Positions 25,022 through 33,767 of a stretch of 64,000 bases of DNA are shown piece by piece (position 1 is the stretch's first letter; the number at the start of each line of letters is the position of its first letter). Origin of the DNA: CAJXZP01 sp963974475. GTDB taxonomy: Bacteria > Bacteroidota > Bacteroidia > Flavobacteriales_G > Salibacteraceae. The translations under genes were made by a program, and so were the position numbers. The stretch lies in contig CAXBCR010000001.1 in assembly GCA_963974475.1 (NCBI GenBank), forward strand, positions 1 to 64,000, in the 5' to 3' direction. The notes under the pieces are model-generated. The model saw only the letters and a program-made list of their open reading frames with translations, ran no database searches and was not told where the DNA came from.

Positions 25022-25726
25022 ATGACACTTTTTTACATACAAGGAGCTTCCAACGAATTACAATTTTTACCTAAAGAAGAATCAAAACATGCGGTAAAAG
25101 TACTTCGCTTACAGCCGGGAGATTTACTTGCCATTACGAATGGTGAAGGCGATATTCATACCGCCAAGGTGGTTTTTGCTAATCAGAAAAAGTGTGAAGT
25201 GGCTGTTTTTGAATCAGAACATTTTGAACCAAAAAAACATCACATTCATATTGCCGTTGCTCCCACCAAACTTAATGACCGGTTCGAGTGGATGCTAGAA
25301 AAAATGACCGAAATGGGAGTGGATGAAATCACCCCTATCATTTGTCATCATTCAGAGCGTAAAGTGTTGAAGTTAGAGCGAATGGAACGTATCATTATTT
25401 CTGCAGTGAAACAATCTTGGAAAGCCTACAAACCGGTTATAAATGACCCCGTTAAGTATTCCGACTTTATTAAAACAGCACAATTTGACCAACAATTTAT
25501 TGCCCATTGCAATGGAGGCTGTGGCAACGATTCGCATTTAAAAAATGGGGCCAATCCAAATTCTAATATCGGTGTTCTTATTGGGCCTGAGGGTGATTTT
25601 TCGGAAAGGGAAGTTGCATTAGCTACTGAAAACAATTGGGTAAAAACAGGTTTGGGTTCCTCTAGGCTACGTACCGAAACAGCCGCATTGGTGGCTTGTT
25701 TTACATTGAATTTGATTAATGAGTAA
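25022..25726 (+). CDS. rsmE: 16S rRNA (uracil-1498-N3)-methyltransferase
   Basis: This 234-residue SPOUT-family enzyme methylates N3 of U1498 in 16S rRNA. The N-terminal PUA-like domain carries KHAVKVLRLQPGD. The SPOUT knot has IAVAPTKLNDRFEWMLEKMTEMGV, LIGPEGDFSEREV and LGSSRLRTETAALVA, all diagnostic. It follows mltG by 54 bp on the same strand and is followed by a repeat-rich spacer. Confidence 0.95.
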   Translation: MTLFYIQGASNELQFLPKEESKHAVKVLRLQPGDLLAITNGEGDIHTAKVVFANQKKCEVAVFESEHFEPKKHHIHIAVAPTKLNDRFEWMLEKMTEMGVDEITPIICHHSERKVLKLERMERIIISAVKQSWKAYKPVINDPVKYSDFIKTAQFDQQFIAHCNGGCGNDSHLKNGANPNSNIGVLIGPEGDFSEREVALATENNWVKTGLGSSRLRTETAALVACFTLNLINE

Positions 25727-25750
25727 TGGTGCGAATTTCGTTGCTTAAAT

Positions 25751-26160
25751 AGCTATTAAAGTTTCACGCGAAGTTCGCTAAGAATAAAAACACGCAAAGA
25801 AATCGCAAAGCCTTTGCAATGCTATCACCCTTTGCGCTCTTTGCGCTTCTTTGTTTTCTTTGCGTGAAGGGCAATAAAATTTATTTACTTTTCTTTTAGG
25901 CCAGAGCGTACTGACTTTATTCCGTAAATCGCTATTAAAGTTTCATGCGAAGCTCGCTAAGAAAAAATACACGCAAAGAAATCGCTAAGCCTTTGCAATG
26001 CAGTCATCCTTTGCGCTCTTTACGTTTCTTTGGTTTCTTTGCGTGAATGGCAAATCCAACTAAATAATACCCACGCAAAGAAATCGCTAAGCTTTTGCAA
26101 TGCAATCACCCTTTGCGCTCTTTGCGCTTCTTTGATTTCTTTGCGTGAAGGGCAATAAAA
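25751..26160. repeat. Three copies of an approximately 90-bp palindromic repeat
   Basis: Core copies lie at about 25791-25879, 25970-26054 and 26072-26160. Each begins with CACGCAAAGAAA and ends with its exact complement TTTCTTTGCGTG plus a GGCAA tail; copy 1 has TTTCTTTGCGTG after a variable base. The interior CCTTTGCAATGC..TCACCCTTTGCGCTCTTTGCG is also conserved. Copies 1 and 2 are preceded by a further shared stretch, GCTATTAAAGTTTCAYGCGA (25751, 25931). Each copy could fold into one long hairpin. The arrangement fills the gap between rsmE and the DUF4159 gene. It is probably a dispersed REP-like element; no transposase is present. Confidence 0.85.
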
Positions 26161-26239
26161 CAAGCCATACACCAAAACCCCAGAATCCCTTTCCAAAATT
26201 TTGCAATTCCGTTTTCAATGTTGAACTTCGCACCTCAGA

Positions 26240-26908
26240 ATGAGAAAACTAATAGTTATAATTACCGCGCTTTTAATTGGCGGAATGGTTTCAGCGCAAA
26301 CCTATCAAATAGCACTTCTTAAATACAATGGTGGAGGTGATTGGTATGCCAATTTAGAAACTTCATTGCCCAACCTTATCCAATTTTCAAATCAGGCGAT
26401 TGGCACACAAATCAATCCGCAACCAGCTACAGTTGAAGTAGGGTCCTCCGACATTTTTACATACCCCTTCATTCACATGACTGGGCATGGAAATGTGGTG
26501 TTCTCTACCCAAGAAATCGATAATTTACGAACTTATTTATTGGCAGGAGGTTTCCTTCATATTGATGATAATTACGGGTTAGACCAATTTATCCGAACAG
26601 AAATGCTAAAGGTTTTTCCTGAGCTAGAATGGGTAGAGTTACCTTTAGAACATCCCATTTATCATCAAAAATTTGAATTTAATAATGGATTACCCAAAAT
26701 CCACAAACATGATGGTTTACCACCGCAAGGTTTTGGTTTAATCTATGAGGGTAGATTAGTTTGCTTCTATTCTTATGAAAGCGATTTGGGAGATGGATGG
26801 GAGTCTGCAGGAGTTCATAACGACCCGGAAGAAACGCATATATCAGCATTAAAAATGGGCGCAAATATTTTACAATATGTATTAATGGGCGAAGGTCAAT
26901 TACCTTAA
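26240..26908 (+). CDS. DUF4159-domain exported protein
   Basis: This 222-residue protein has a signal peptide (MRKLIVIITALLIGGMVSAQ). The rest is one DUF4159 domain, a glutamine-amidotransferase-like fold with no proven activity: YQIALLKYNGGGDWYANLETS at the start, FTYPFIHMTGHGNVVF, LLAGGFLHIDDNYGLD, then HPIYHQKFEF and YEGRLVCFYSYESDLGDGWE. In Bacteroidota such proteins are often near AAA/MoxR and VWA genes, but none are here. It is co-transcribed with a small lipoprotein (4-bp gap). Confidence 0.88.
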   Translation: MRKLIVIITALLIGGMVSAQTYQIALLKYNGGGDWYANLETSLPNLIQFSNQAIGTQINPQPATVEVGSSDIFTYPFIHMTGHGNVVFSTQEIDNLRTYLLAGGFLHIDDNYGLDQFIRTEMLKVFPELEWVELPLEHPIYHQKFEFNNGLPKIHKHDGLPPQGFGLIYEGRLVCFYSYESDLGDGWESAGVHNDPEETHISALKMGANILQYVLMGEGQLP

Positions 26909-26912
26909 TAAA

Positions 26913-27338
26913 ATGAAAAAATTACTTGTTATTCTCGGTTTATCCATCCTTCTTTTTGCACAATGTAAAAAGTCTATTCCAGAGCCAACCGCACCCGTAA
27001 ATAAAATGATTGGGTATTGGCACAATTACAACCATTTCACGTACAATAAAACGTTGGACACCACATTTAGTGACACCAACCAATTTGTGATGTTTGACAT
27101 GGAAATTACCGACCTTGAAAATTTAACCAAATACTATCGAGATGGCTCAAGCCCCAGCCTACATACCTATGACACTACAGCTAACAGAATGTACATCTGG
27201 TCGGGTAGCTTTAAAGTGACCTATAAAATGGAACGTTTTGGGGATGACAGCATTACGCTTTCCTCTTTACCAAAACCCGCTGGTGGAATTCCTTTCCCAG
27301 GGAGTGATAAAGAAATTTGGGTATTTAAAAGAAGATAA
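26913..27338 (+). CDS. Small lipoprotein of unknown function
   Basis: This 141-residue protein has a lipoprotein signal, MKKLLVILGLSILLFAQC, with the lipidated Cys at 18. The mature part (MIGYWHNYNHFTYNKTL, FDMEITDLENLTKYY, YIWSGSFKVTYKMERFGDD) has the alternating pattern of a small beta-barrel or lipocalin-like domain, such as Bacteroidota lipocalin-like proteins that begin with an 'iGyW' block. This is a tentative resemblance. It follows the DUF4159 gene by 4 bp and converges on the MMPL transporter gene. Confidence 0.7.
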   Translation: MKKLLVILGLSILLFAQCKKSIPEPTAPVNKMIGYWHNYNHFTYNKTLDTTFSDTNQFVMFDMEITDLENLTKYYRDGSSPSLHTYDTTANRMYIWSGSFKVTYKMERFGDDSITLSSLPKPAGGIPFPGSDKEIWVFKRR

Positions 27339-27347
27339 AGTGACGTC

Positions 27348-29600
27348 CTACCGTTCCCGATAAAACAAAATAATCAAAACGGGTAAGAATACTAAATCAG
27401 CCAAAACAGCAAATAGCAATGTGATACTTACCAATAAACCAATGTAATAGGTACTCGAAAAATCTGAAAATACGAGCGCAAAAAAGCCGCTAACCAGAAT
27501 TAAACTGGTTAAAACAATCGCTTTACCTGTAGAAAGACTTGCCCGTTTTAAAGCGTACAACATGGTCCTTCCTTTATCCAATTCCATTTTTAATTTGCTC
27601 ACATAATGAATAGTATCATCTACCGCTATTCCGAAAGCTATGGTAAATATTATGGAGGTCGAAACTTTTAAATCAATTCCCGTAAACCCCATAAATCCAC
27701 CTATCACTAGCAGCGGAATTACGTTAGGCACCAATGTGATAATTACCATTTTAACCGATTTAAATATCCCTCCCATTAGTAATGCCACCGAACCAAAGGC
27801 AATCAACAAGCCATACATTAGACTAGAAGCTAACGTTTCATTGTTTTTATCAATTAGGTATGCCATTCCCGTATAACGTAAATCTAGGTTTGAATTCGTT
27901 AATATTTCTGCAAAAGCTTCCCTGTTTTTGGCGTACTTCTCCTTAAATACTTTTCCTCCATAATCGTTCACTTGAGTACTAATACGAGTCGCGTTTCCAG
28001 CAGAATTCAAAACCATCTTAAGCTTACCCATTTTCTGAAACTTGCCAATTTGAGCACGAAGGGTTTCCCATTCCTTTTCTGATTGAGGAACCTTATATTC
28101 GTCTAGTTTCCCACCATGAATAGCTCTACGCATTGTTTTTATTACCGAATTGAGAGATACAAAACCTTTAATGCCAAACTCATTTTTCAAAATAGTTTCT
28201 ATACGGTCGATAGCCACGATATCTGCATAATTCAACAAACTAGCCGAGTCCTTTTTTGAGACAACCACCTCAAATGGGCGCGCACCAGAATAATGCGTTT
28301 CAAAAAATTCAAAATTGGCGCGTAAAGGGTCGTTTTCAGATAAATCCTCCAATAAAAAGTTATTTACCTCCACTCGACTAATTCCAATTAGCGAAATCAA
28401 AATTACTCCTATTCCCAATCCAAATATCCATTTAGACTTGGAAACGACTAATTTAAAAACCTCTCGTAAAGCCTTATTCCAAAATAAATCTTCCGATTGA
28501 ACGGTACTAATCCGCGGACGAGGCAACAAATAAAGTACCGATGGGAGAACTAAAAACGTAATAATAAACGCTAACATTACTCCGGTTGCAGTAAAGAAGC
28601 CGAAATCACGAACAGGAGTTATTCCAGAGGTATATAGCGATAAAAAACCAATGGCAGTGGTGATGGAAGTCAAAAAAGTAGCCTTTCCAATTTGGGTAAA
28701 TGAAATCTTTAATGCCATTAACTTATCGGCTGTTTTTCGAAGCTCTTCCAAATATCGTGAAATAATGTGAACCACATCACTCATTCCAACCACAAACATG
28801 ATGGTAGGTAATAGAGACGACATTAAATCAAACGATTTGTTCATTAGTGTCATTAAGGCCATTAACCAAACCACCGATACTCCAACCACTAATAATGGAA
28901 TGACCACTCCCCAAACTGCTCGGAACGCTAAGGCCAAAATGATTACTACAATAAGCAACGAAATGGAAGTAAAGAACAATAATTCATATTGCATTTTATT
29001 CACGTAATACCGTTGACCATAGATTCTTCCTGCCGTTTGAACCTTATCAAATGAATATTCAGCAATTACAGCATCTATATTTGCAACAGCTTCGTCACTC
29101 TTTACTTTTGATAATCCGTATGTAGTATTCAAAACTACATTTAACGATTTTGCATCCGTAGCAATTAATGTGCTCAGTAATTCCCCACTCTCAAAAATTT
29201 TTGTGGAATCTTGCGCTAATCGTTGAGGTTGGTTAACGTGAATCCATTTAATCTCTGACATCCCAAAAGGACCTTTAACAGGATAACCTATTTGGGTTGG
29301 TGTAATAACCGTTTCTACGTATTCAACTTTTTTCAATGCTTGCGCAAAAGAATCCACCCGTGAAAGAAAACTGGAATCGAATATACCCGACTCATTTCCA
29401 AGGCTAATTAATACAAAATCATTGTCGGAGCCAAACACTTCTCGAAACTGATTGTAATACGCATATTCCGTATCTCCTTTCGGAAAATAATCCTCAAATT
29501 CATAATCAAACCGAAGCTTTCGAAGGGTGTAACTTGCTCCTAGAGTGAGAATAAATACCGCTAAAAGAACGGCAATTGCTATCGATTTATAGTTTTTCAA
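27348..29600 (-). CDS. MMPL/RND-family membrane transporter
   Basis: This 750-residue inner-membrane protein shows the two-fold RND/MMPL layout. An N-terminal helix (about 8-26) is followed by a periplasmic domain (DFVLISLGNES), helices 2-6 (about 205-360, with LLPTIMFVVGMSDVVHIISRY and TSITTAIGFLSL), helix 7 (about 392-410), a second periplasmic domain (about 425-600), and a last helix bundle with TIAFGIAVDDTIHYVSKL and IVLTSLILVSGFFAL. The intramembrane GMSDVVH and GIAVDDTIH motifs hold the acidic proton-relay residues. Such hopanoid/lipid-exporter-like proteins are proton driven; the substrate here is unknown. The gene is monocistronic. Confidence 0.9.
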   Translation of the reverse strand: MKNYKSIAIAVLLAVFILTLGASYTLRKLRFDYEFEDYFPKGDTEYAYYNQFREVFGSDNDFVLISLGNESGIFDSSFLSRVDSFAQALKKVEYVETVITPTQIGYPVKGPFGMSEIKWIHVNQPQRLAQDSTKIFESGELLSTLIATDAKSLNVVLNTTYGLSKVKSDEAVANIDAVIAEYSFDKVQTAGRIYGQRYYVNKMQYELLFFTSISLLIVVIILALAFRAVWGVVIPLLVVGVSVVWLMALMTLMNKSFDLMSSLLPTIMFVVGMSDVVHIISRYLEELRKTADKLMALKISFTQIGKATFLTSITTAIGFLSLYTSGITPVRDFGFFTATGVMLAFIITFLVLPSVLYLLPRPRISTVQSEDLFWNKALREVFKLVVSKSKWIFGLGIGVILISLIGISRVEVNNFLLEDLSENDPLRANFEFFETHYSGARPFEVVVSKKDSASLLNYADIVAIDRIETILKNEFGIKGFVSLNSVIKTMRRAIHGGKLDEYKVPQSEKEWETLRAQIGKFQKMGKLKMVLNSAGNATRISTQVNDYGGKVFKEKYAKNREAFAEILTNSNLDLRYTGMAYLIDKNNETLASSLMYGLLIAFGSVALLMGGIFKSVKMVIITLVPNVIPLLVIGGFMGFTGIDLKVSTSIIFTIAFGIAVDDTIHYVSKLKMELDKGRTMLYALKRASLSTGKAIVLTSLILVSGFFALVFSDFSSTYYIGLLVSITLLFAVLADLVFLPVLIILFYRER

Positions 29601-29765
29601 TGTTTGCTTAAATAGACCGTCAAAGAAACAGTTTTTGTAGGGTTATAAGGCATATTTTAGGCAAAAGGTTGTCAACTGCTCATTTTCGATAATTAGTTAT
29701 ACAAAAAGTGCAACACTAAAACTAGCATAACACCTATTCGTCATCTATTCACACTTCAGCGGTAA

Positions 29766-29808
29766 TAAAAAGCCCCGCCAAAACAAGTTTTGACGAGGCA
29801 AAAAAAAA
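29766..29808. terminator. Terminator of the PorP/PKD operon, probably bidirectional
   Basis: GCCCCGCCAAAAC (29772-29784) pairs with GTTTTGACGAGGC (29787-29799), with two mismatches. A runs flank both sides (TAAAA before, nine A after), so the minus-strand transcript ends in T9. It lies just past the porP stop at 29829. Confidence 0.85.
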
Positions 29809-29828
29809 TCGTTTATTTAAGTAGTTTC

Positions 29829-30872
29829 CTACAAAAATGCGTTATTAATATTTCGGCTATCATGCCCACTTCGGAAACCAACTCGGTATTTTAAACCGAC
29901 CTCAATTCCTCCTTGCCCATTGGTAACCCGAGTAATATTACCAATTTCGAAATCGTAAGAGATGTATAATGAAAAACCAGCTTTATGAAGTTTAACCACA
30001 GGCGAAAGCGTTTTACTTACCTTGTGATACATCCCTACAGCAAAAGATGTATATTTTTTTGTTCCGGTAGAACGTGAGCCATCATCTATACGGTATTCCA
30101 CATCCGTTCCGTAAATAAATACACTAGATGGTCCTTGCCATGAATAAATAAAGTTTGGATACACCGAAAAGTTAGCCGAGTGACCAAATTGATAACGTAA
30201 GCCACCATTAATATTAAATTTTCGAGCAATAACTTCATTTTCATTTCCTAAAAACGAAATGGTAGGTTGCGTTAAATGATAACCCGCTGCACCAATATAT
30301 AATTTAACCGTGTTGTCTGTTCGAGAATAAAAGTAGTTTACACCACCACCTAAATCAAAATAACTAGCTGCCCCATCTAGTGCTTGGTCGGGCGAGGTAA
30401 TGGCTGAATTAAATCCGTATCTAGTCCATTGACTTCCCCAATTAATGTTTGCGGTAGACAAACTTCTTTGACCATATCCACCTTGAAATCCCACCGATAC
30501 AAAATGACTTTTTCTACTATCTAACGCTTTGGTAAAACTCACGGATACATTGGCCGATAAATTTGACAATTGGGAAACGCCCGCTTTATCTTGGTTTATG
30601 TCAATTCCCATTCCGAAAAAATCTCCTCCAGTAACATCTCGTGCCACCTGAAAGTCGCCAGAAAAAGAAAGTGTTTGAAATGGTTCGCCAATAGATTCCC
30701 ATTGCCTTTTAAAATTGCTTATTACCCGAGCACGACCAGCAAATAAACCTGCATTAGCAGGATTAATTTGTAATGGTGAATTATAAAACTGTGTCATAAT
30801 TGGTTCTGTTGACTGTGCCAACATTCCCACCGAAATCATGCAAACAGATATGAATACTATTAGTTTCCTCAT
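29829..30872 (-). CDS. PorP/SprF-family type IX secretion outer-membrane protein
   Basis: This 347-residue protein has a signal peptide (MRKLIVFISVCMISVGMLAQ). The family start QFYNSPLQINPANAGLF is clear, followed by RARVISNFKRQW and barrel strands up to GIEVGLKYRVGFR. PorP/SprF proteins are outer-membrane barrels that help secrete or anchor specific substrates carrying a type B C-terminal domain. The gene is only 5 bp downstream of such a substrate gene (PKD protein), so the two are almost certainly partners. Confidence 0.93.
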   Translation of the reverse strand: MRKLIVFISVCMISVGMLAQSTEPIMTQFYNSPLQINPANAGLFAGRARVISNFKRQWESIGEPFQTLSFSGDFQVARDVTGGDFFGMGIDINQDKAGVSQLSNLSANVSVSFTKALDSRKSHFVSVGFQGGYGQRSLSTANINWGSQWTRYGFNSAITSPDQALDGAASYFDLGGGVNYFYSRTDNTVKLYIGAAGYHLTQPTISFLGNENEVIARKFNINGGLRYQFGHSANFSVYPNFIYSWQGPSSVFIYGTDVEYRIDDGSRSTGTKKYTSFAVGMYHKVSKTLSPVVKLHKAGFSLYISYDFEIGNITRVTNGQGGIEVGLKYRVGFRSGHDSRNINNAFL

Positions 30873-30877
30873 TTCCC

Positions 30878-32524
30878 CTATCTCACTAATGTTACATCTC
30901 CTTTTAATATCTCTTGGAATCCACTTTCGTAGGTAATTTTCACAAAATAGGCATAAACACCTGCTTCCATAACTTCTCCTTGAAATGTTCCATCCCAGCC
31001 AATTTCTTGACTTCTAGATTCAAATACAATCGTACCTTGACGGTCATACACGTAGAATTCCATTCCTGCTATTCCGTTTCCTAAAACAAATAGAATGTCA
31101 TTTTCCTCGTCTCCATTGGGTGTAAAAGCATCTGGCACACCTCGGTAATAATTTTTTATCACAACCACATTAACCGAATCGGTTCGTTCACAGCCATTTT
31201 CATTAATGTTAGTAACGAAATATTGCGTATTTTCTAACGGAGAAACCGTTGTTCTAGAACAAAACTCACATGCGATACTTCCATCACTTGGTGTCCATCT
31301 AAATCCTCTGCCACTACCATAAGCTTGTAATTGTACTCCTTGCCCAATCAATACAGATGTATCGGCAGGCGCCTGTACAACAGGAAATGGTTTAACAGAA
31401 ATAAACTCTTGTTTTAATTCAATTCCAGGACCACCATACGGGTTAAATGCCATTAGCTGTACATCAAATGTTCCGGTATCGGTATAACAAACAACTGGAT
31501 TGGATTCAGTACTATTTGTTGGTCGAGTAGTTGCACCAAAAAACTTCCAACGAATTGAGTCAGCTCTTTGAGAACGGTTTAAATAACGCACACATGTACC
31601 TTGACAAATTTTATCCTTTTCTACTGAGAAATTTGCTACTGGAGGTAGACAGGAATCTACGGTAATATAGTTTAGTTTTACTTCTGTATCAGTATCAGTA
31701 GAATTGGTTGCTTTCAATATTACCGTGTAAACTCCCGGAATTTGGTAACAAATGTTTACCGGGTTTTGCTGAATTGAAACCGTAGAATCAGCTCCTGGAA
31801 ATGACCAAGCCCAATTAGATTGACCCACCACCATGTTTTGACTTAAATCGGTGAAATTGATACAGCTACCTGGACAAATCCTAGTTTGATTGGCCGAAAA
31901 ATCTGCAATTGGAGTGGGACAGTTAACTACTGTAATGTATGAAAATAATGTATCGTAGAATTTTGCTCCCGATGCATCCGTAAGTTCAAAGTATACATCA
32001 TAAATTCCCGCTGTAGTATAAGTAATAATTGGATTTGCCACACTTGAAGCTGCAGGAGCACCTCCTGGAAATTTCCATAACCTACCCGAAATAGGTTGCG
32101 CTCCAGGTATGGATGCATCCACAAACTGGGTTTGGGTACCCGCACAAACCGTTGTAGGGGTTCCGCTAATATCAATGGTAGGGGTAGAACAAGAACTAAC
32201 CGTCATTGGAAAGTTCAAGGTATCAAGTAACGTTCCGTTACCTACAATTAATCTCATAGAATACGTTCCTACTGCCCCGGCATAAAACCATACGTTTTGG
32301 CCGTAAATCGTATTTGGGCCAGAAGCCGCCCCATTAAAATTCCACTCGTAAGTGGTCAATGTTCCTGAATTATTATCAGCTACAAAATTGATACTGTCAC
32401 CAATGCACAATATTGTGGGTAAAGGTGAAGGAGAATTAATGATAGCAGTTTGAGCCGAAAGGTGGGGCGCCCCCCCTATTAATACAACAAAAAGCACTGC
32501 TAAATAAATAGAAATCTTACGCAT
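30878..32524 (-). CDS. PKD-repeat surface protein with gliding-motility-type C-terminal domain (T9SS substrate)
   Basis: The start at 32524 gives the signal peptide MRKISIYLAVLFVVLIGG...SAQ; the longer frame to 32578 lacks one. The product is 548 residues. Four PKD-like domains follow (about 25-390), each with a conserved start such as IADFSANQTRICPGSCINFTD or VANFSVEKDKICQGTCVRYLN and paired cysteines. An Ig-like connector (about 390-455, VSPLENTQYFVTNINENGC) precedes the C-terminal domain (about 463-548): PDAFTPNGDEENDIL, FYVYDRQGTIVFES, GWDGTFQGEVMEAGVYAYFV. That matches the CHU_C/gliding-motility-associated type B sorting domain. It should be secreted by the type IX system and stay on the surface with the PorP-like partner encoded next. 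Confidence 0.92.
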   Translation of the reverse strand: MRKISIYLAVLFVVLIGGAPHLSAQTAIINSPSPLPTILCIGDSINFVADNNSGTLTTYEWNFNGAASGPNTIYGQNVWFYAGAVGTYSMRLIVGNGTLLDTLNFPMTVSSCSTPTIDISGTPTTVCAGTQTQFVDASIPGAQPISGRLWKFPGGAPAASSVANPIITYTTAGIYDVYFELTDASGAKFYDTLFSYITVVNCPTPIADFSANQTRICPGSCINFTDLSQNMVVGQSNWAWSFPGADSTVSIQQNPVNICYQIPGVYTVILKATNSTDTDTEVKLNYITVDSCLPPVANFSVEKDKICQGTCVRYLNRSQRADSIRWKFFGATTRPTNSTESNPVVCYTDTGTFDVQLMAFNPYGGPGIELKQEFISVKPFPVVQAPADTSVLIGQGVQLQAYGSGRGFRWTPSDGSIACEFCSRTTVSPLENTQYFVTNINENGCERTDSVNVVVIKNYYRGVPDAFTPNGDEENDILFVLGNGIAGMEFYVYDRQGTIVFESRSQEIGWDGTFQGEVMEAGVYAYFVKITYESGFQEILKGDVTLVR

Positions 32525-32596
32525 AGATTTTCTTTCAAATTTGAGCGCCAAATTAACTCGAATAGCTAAAATAAACAAATAAGATATATCATCTTT

Positions 32597-33622
32597 CTAA
32601 GAAAGACCCAATAAAAATTTTAAAACGTCTATATTATCCGAATAATCAGATAGTTTCGGCTGTTGTGCAACTCCTAGTTTGAAGCCTCCAACCCCTACTC
32701 TACATTGAATATTATCACTTTCTTGGATTAATAGTTTTTCCAAATCAGCTAAGTCATCATATTCTTCGTAATAAAGTGTACCTACAGGCGAAGAAAGACG
32801 CGAATCCTTCTTTAAAAGCACAAAATTATTATCCCATAGGTTTTCCCCATTCAGTAGGAACAGGCTTTTATGGTAATCGTAGTTGTTTTGGTACTTATGA
32901 TTATTTATCACATCCGAATGAGAAATAATCCCTTCGTAAAACCAATCAATACTAAAACCCTTCGGAAAGTACACCTTTGTTACATTTCTACAACCTAAGC
33001 CAAAATACCTAAAAATATCATGCCCTAATTGGGCTAATTCTTCCTTCGTTTCCTTACCGGTTAGTACGGCCACTGAAGTTCTGTTTTTTCGAATAATATT
33101 GGGGATTTTTGAAAAATAATAATCAAAATACCTTGAACTATTATCGCTTCCTGTGGCTATAACGGCATCTACTTTATTAAACCTTTCGGTGGTAAAATCT
33201 ACTAATACCTCAAAATCCGATTCAATTTTTACTAATTCAGCATTCAAAAAAGGCAATAACACCTCATCTTTTGATGATAGTTTGGCTTGTATTTTATGAC
33301 CGCTAATTAGCACCGATAAATAATCATGAAACCCTACAAGAGGAATATTGCCAGCCATAATTACTCCCACAGTTTTTATTTCAGAATTTGAATTGAAATC
33401 ATACCGAGCACACCAATTGGTTAATTCTTTTTTATTTAGCCAAAGGCTTATTTCTGTTAGCGCGTTTATTACCTCGGATTTTACAAACCATCCATTTTTA
33501 TGAAATGCAAGCTCAATAACCGCATCCATTTCAGAAGGTTTATTTTCATTTATTTCCAGTAACCATTGGTTTATTTTATCTCCTAATGCACAAAATGCAC
33601 TTATCCTTTTCTCTAAATTCAT
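32597..33622 (-). CDS. Acyl-CoA reductase, LuxC family
   Basis: This 341-residue cytosolic protein is of the LuxC (acyl-CoA reductase) family, which reduces acyl-CoA or acyl esters to aldehydes with NADPH via an acyl-cysteine. Typical stretches are VGVIMAGNIPLVGFHDYLSVL (about 88-108), AVIATGSDNSSRYFDYYFS (about 154-172) and the cysteine in FRYFGLGCRNVTKVYFP (about 212), the likely nucleophile. The luxD/luxE and luciferase genes are absent, so it does not imply bioluminescence; Bacteroidota commonly carry this single gene. Its physiological substrate is not known. Confidence 0.85.
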   Translation of the reverse strand: MNLEKRISAFCALGDKINQWLLEINENKPSEMDAVIELAFHKNGWFVKSEVINALTEISLWLNKKELTNWCARYDFNSNSEIKTVGVIMAGNIPLVGFHDYLSVLISGHKIQAKLSSKDEVLLPFLNAELVKIESDFEVLVDFTTERFNKVDAVIATGSDNSSRYFDYYFSKIPNIIRKNRTSVAVLTGKETKEELAQLGHDIFRYFGLGCRNVTKVYFPKGFSIDWFYEGIISHSDVINNHKYQNNYDYHKSLFLLNGENLWDNNFVLLKKDSRLSSPVGTLYYEEYDDLADLEKLLIQESDNIQCRVGVGGFKLGVAQQPKLSDYSDNIDVLKFLLGLS

Positions 33623-33677
33623 CTTATCTTATTCTAATAATCTTGATTTTGAAATTTTAAAAATTACAATTTCAACC

Positions 33678-33685
33678 TACCTTTG
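33678..33685 (+). promoter_or_regulatory. Candidate -7 element (TACCTTTG)
   Basis: TACCTTTG matches TAnnTTTG on the plus strand, about 82 bp before the ATG at 33768. It lies in the divergent spacer between the LuxC-like gene and the next plus-strand gene. A TTTTG occurs 26 bp upstream, rather far for a -33 element. Confidence 0.35.
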
Positions 33686-33767
33686 CAAAGCTACTATTAC
33701 TTAGGTACAATCCTTGTTAAAATAAAGTAGGTAATTGCAATAAAATAGAATTTTTACGTTTTTCGGT

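Noticed and set aside
25751..26160. Possible CRISPR array in the repeats after rsmE
   Set aside because: The repeats are about 90 bp, palindromic over their full length, only three copies, and the spacing is irregular (about 90 bp and 17 bp). No cas genes are near.
32597..33622. Bioluminescence (lux) locus because of the LuxC-family gene
   Set aside because: No luxA, luxB, luxD or luxE is present, and single LuxC-type reductases are common in Bacteroidota.
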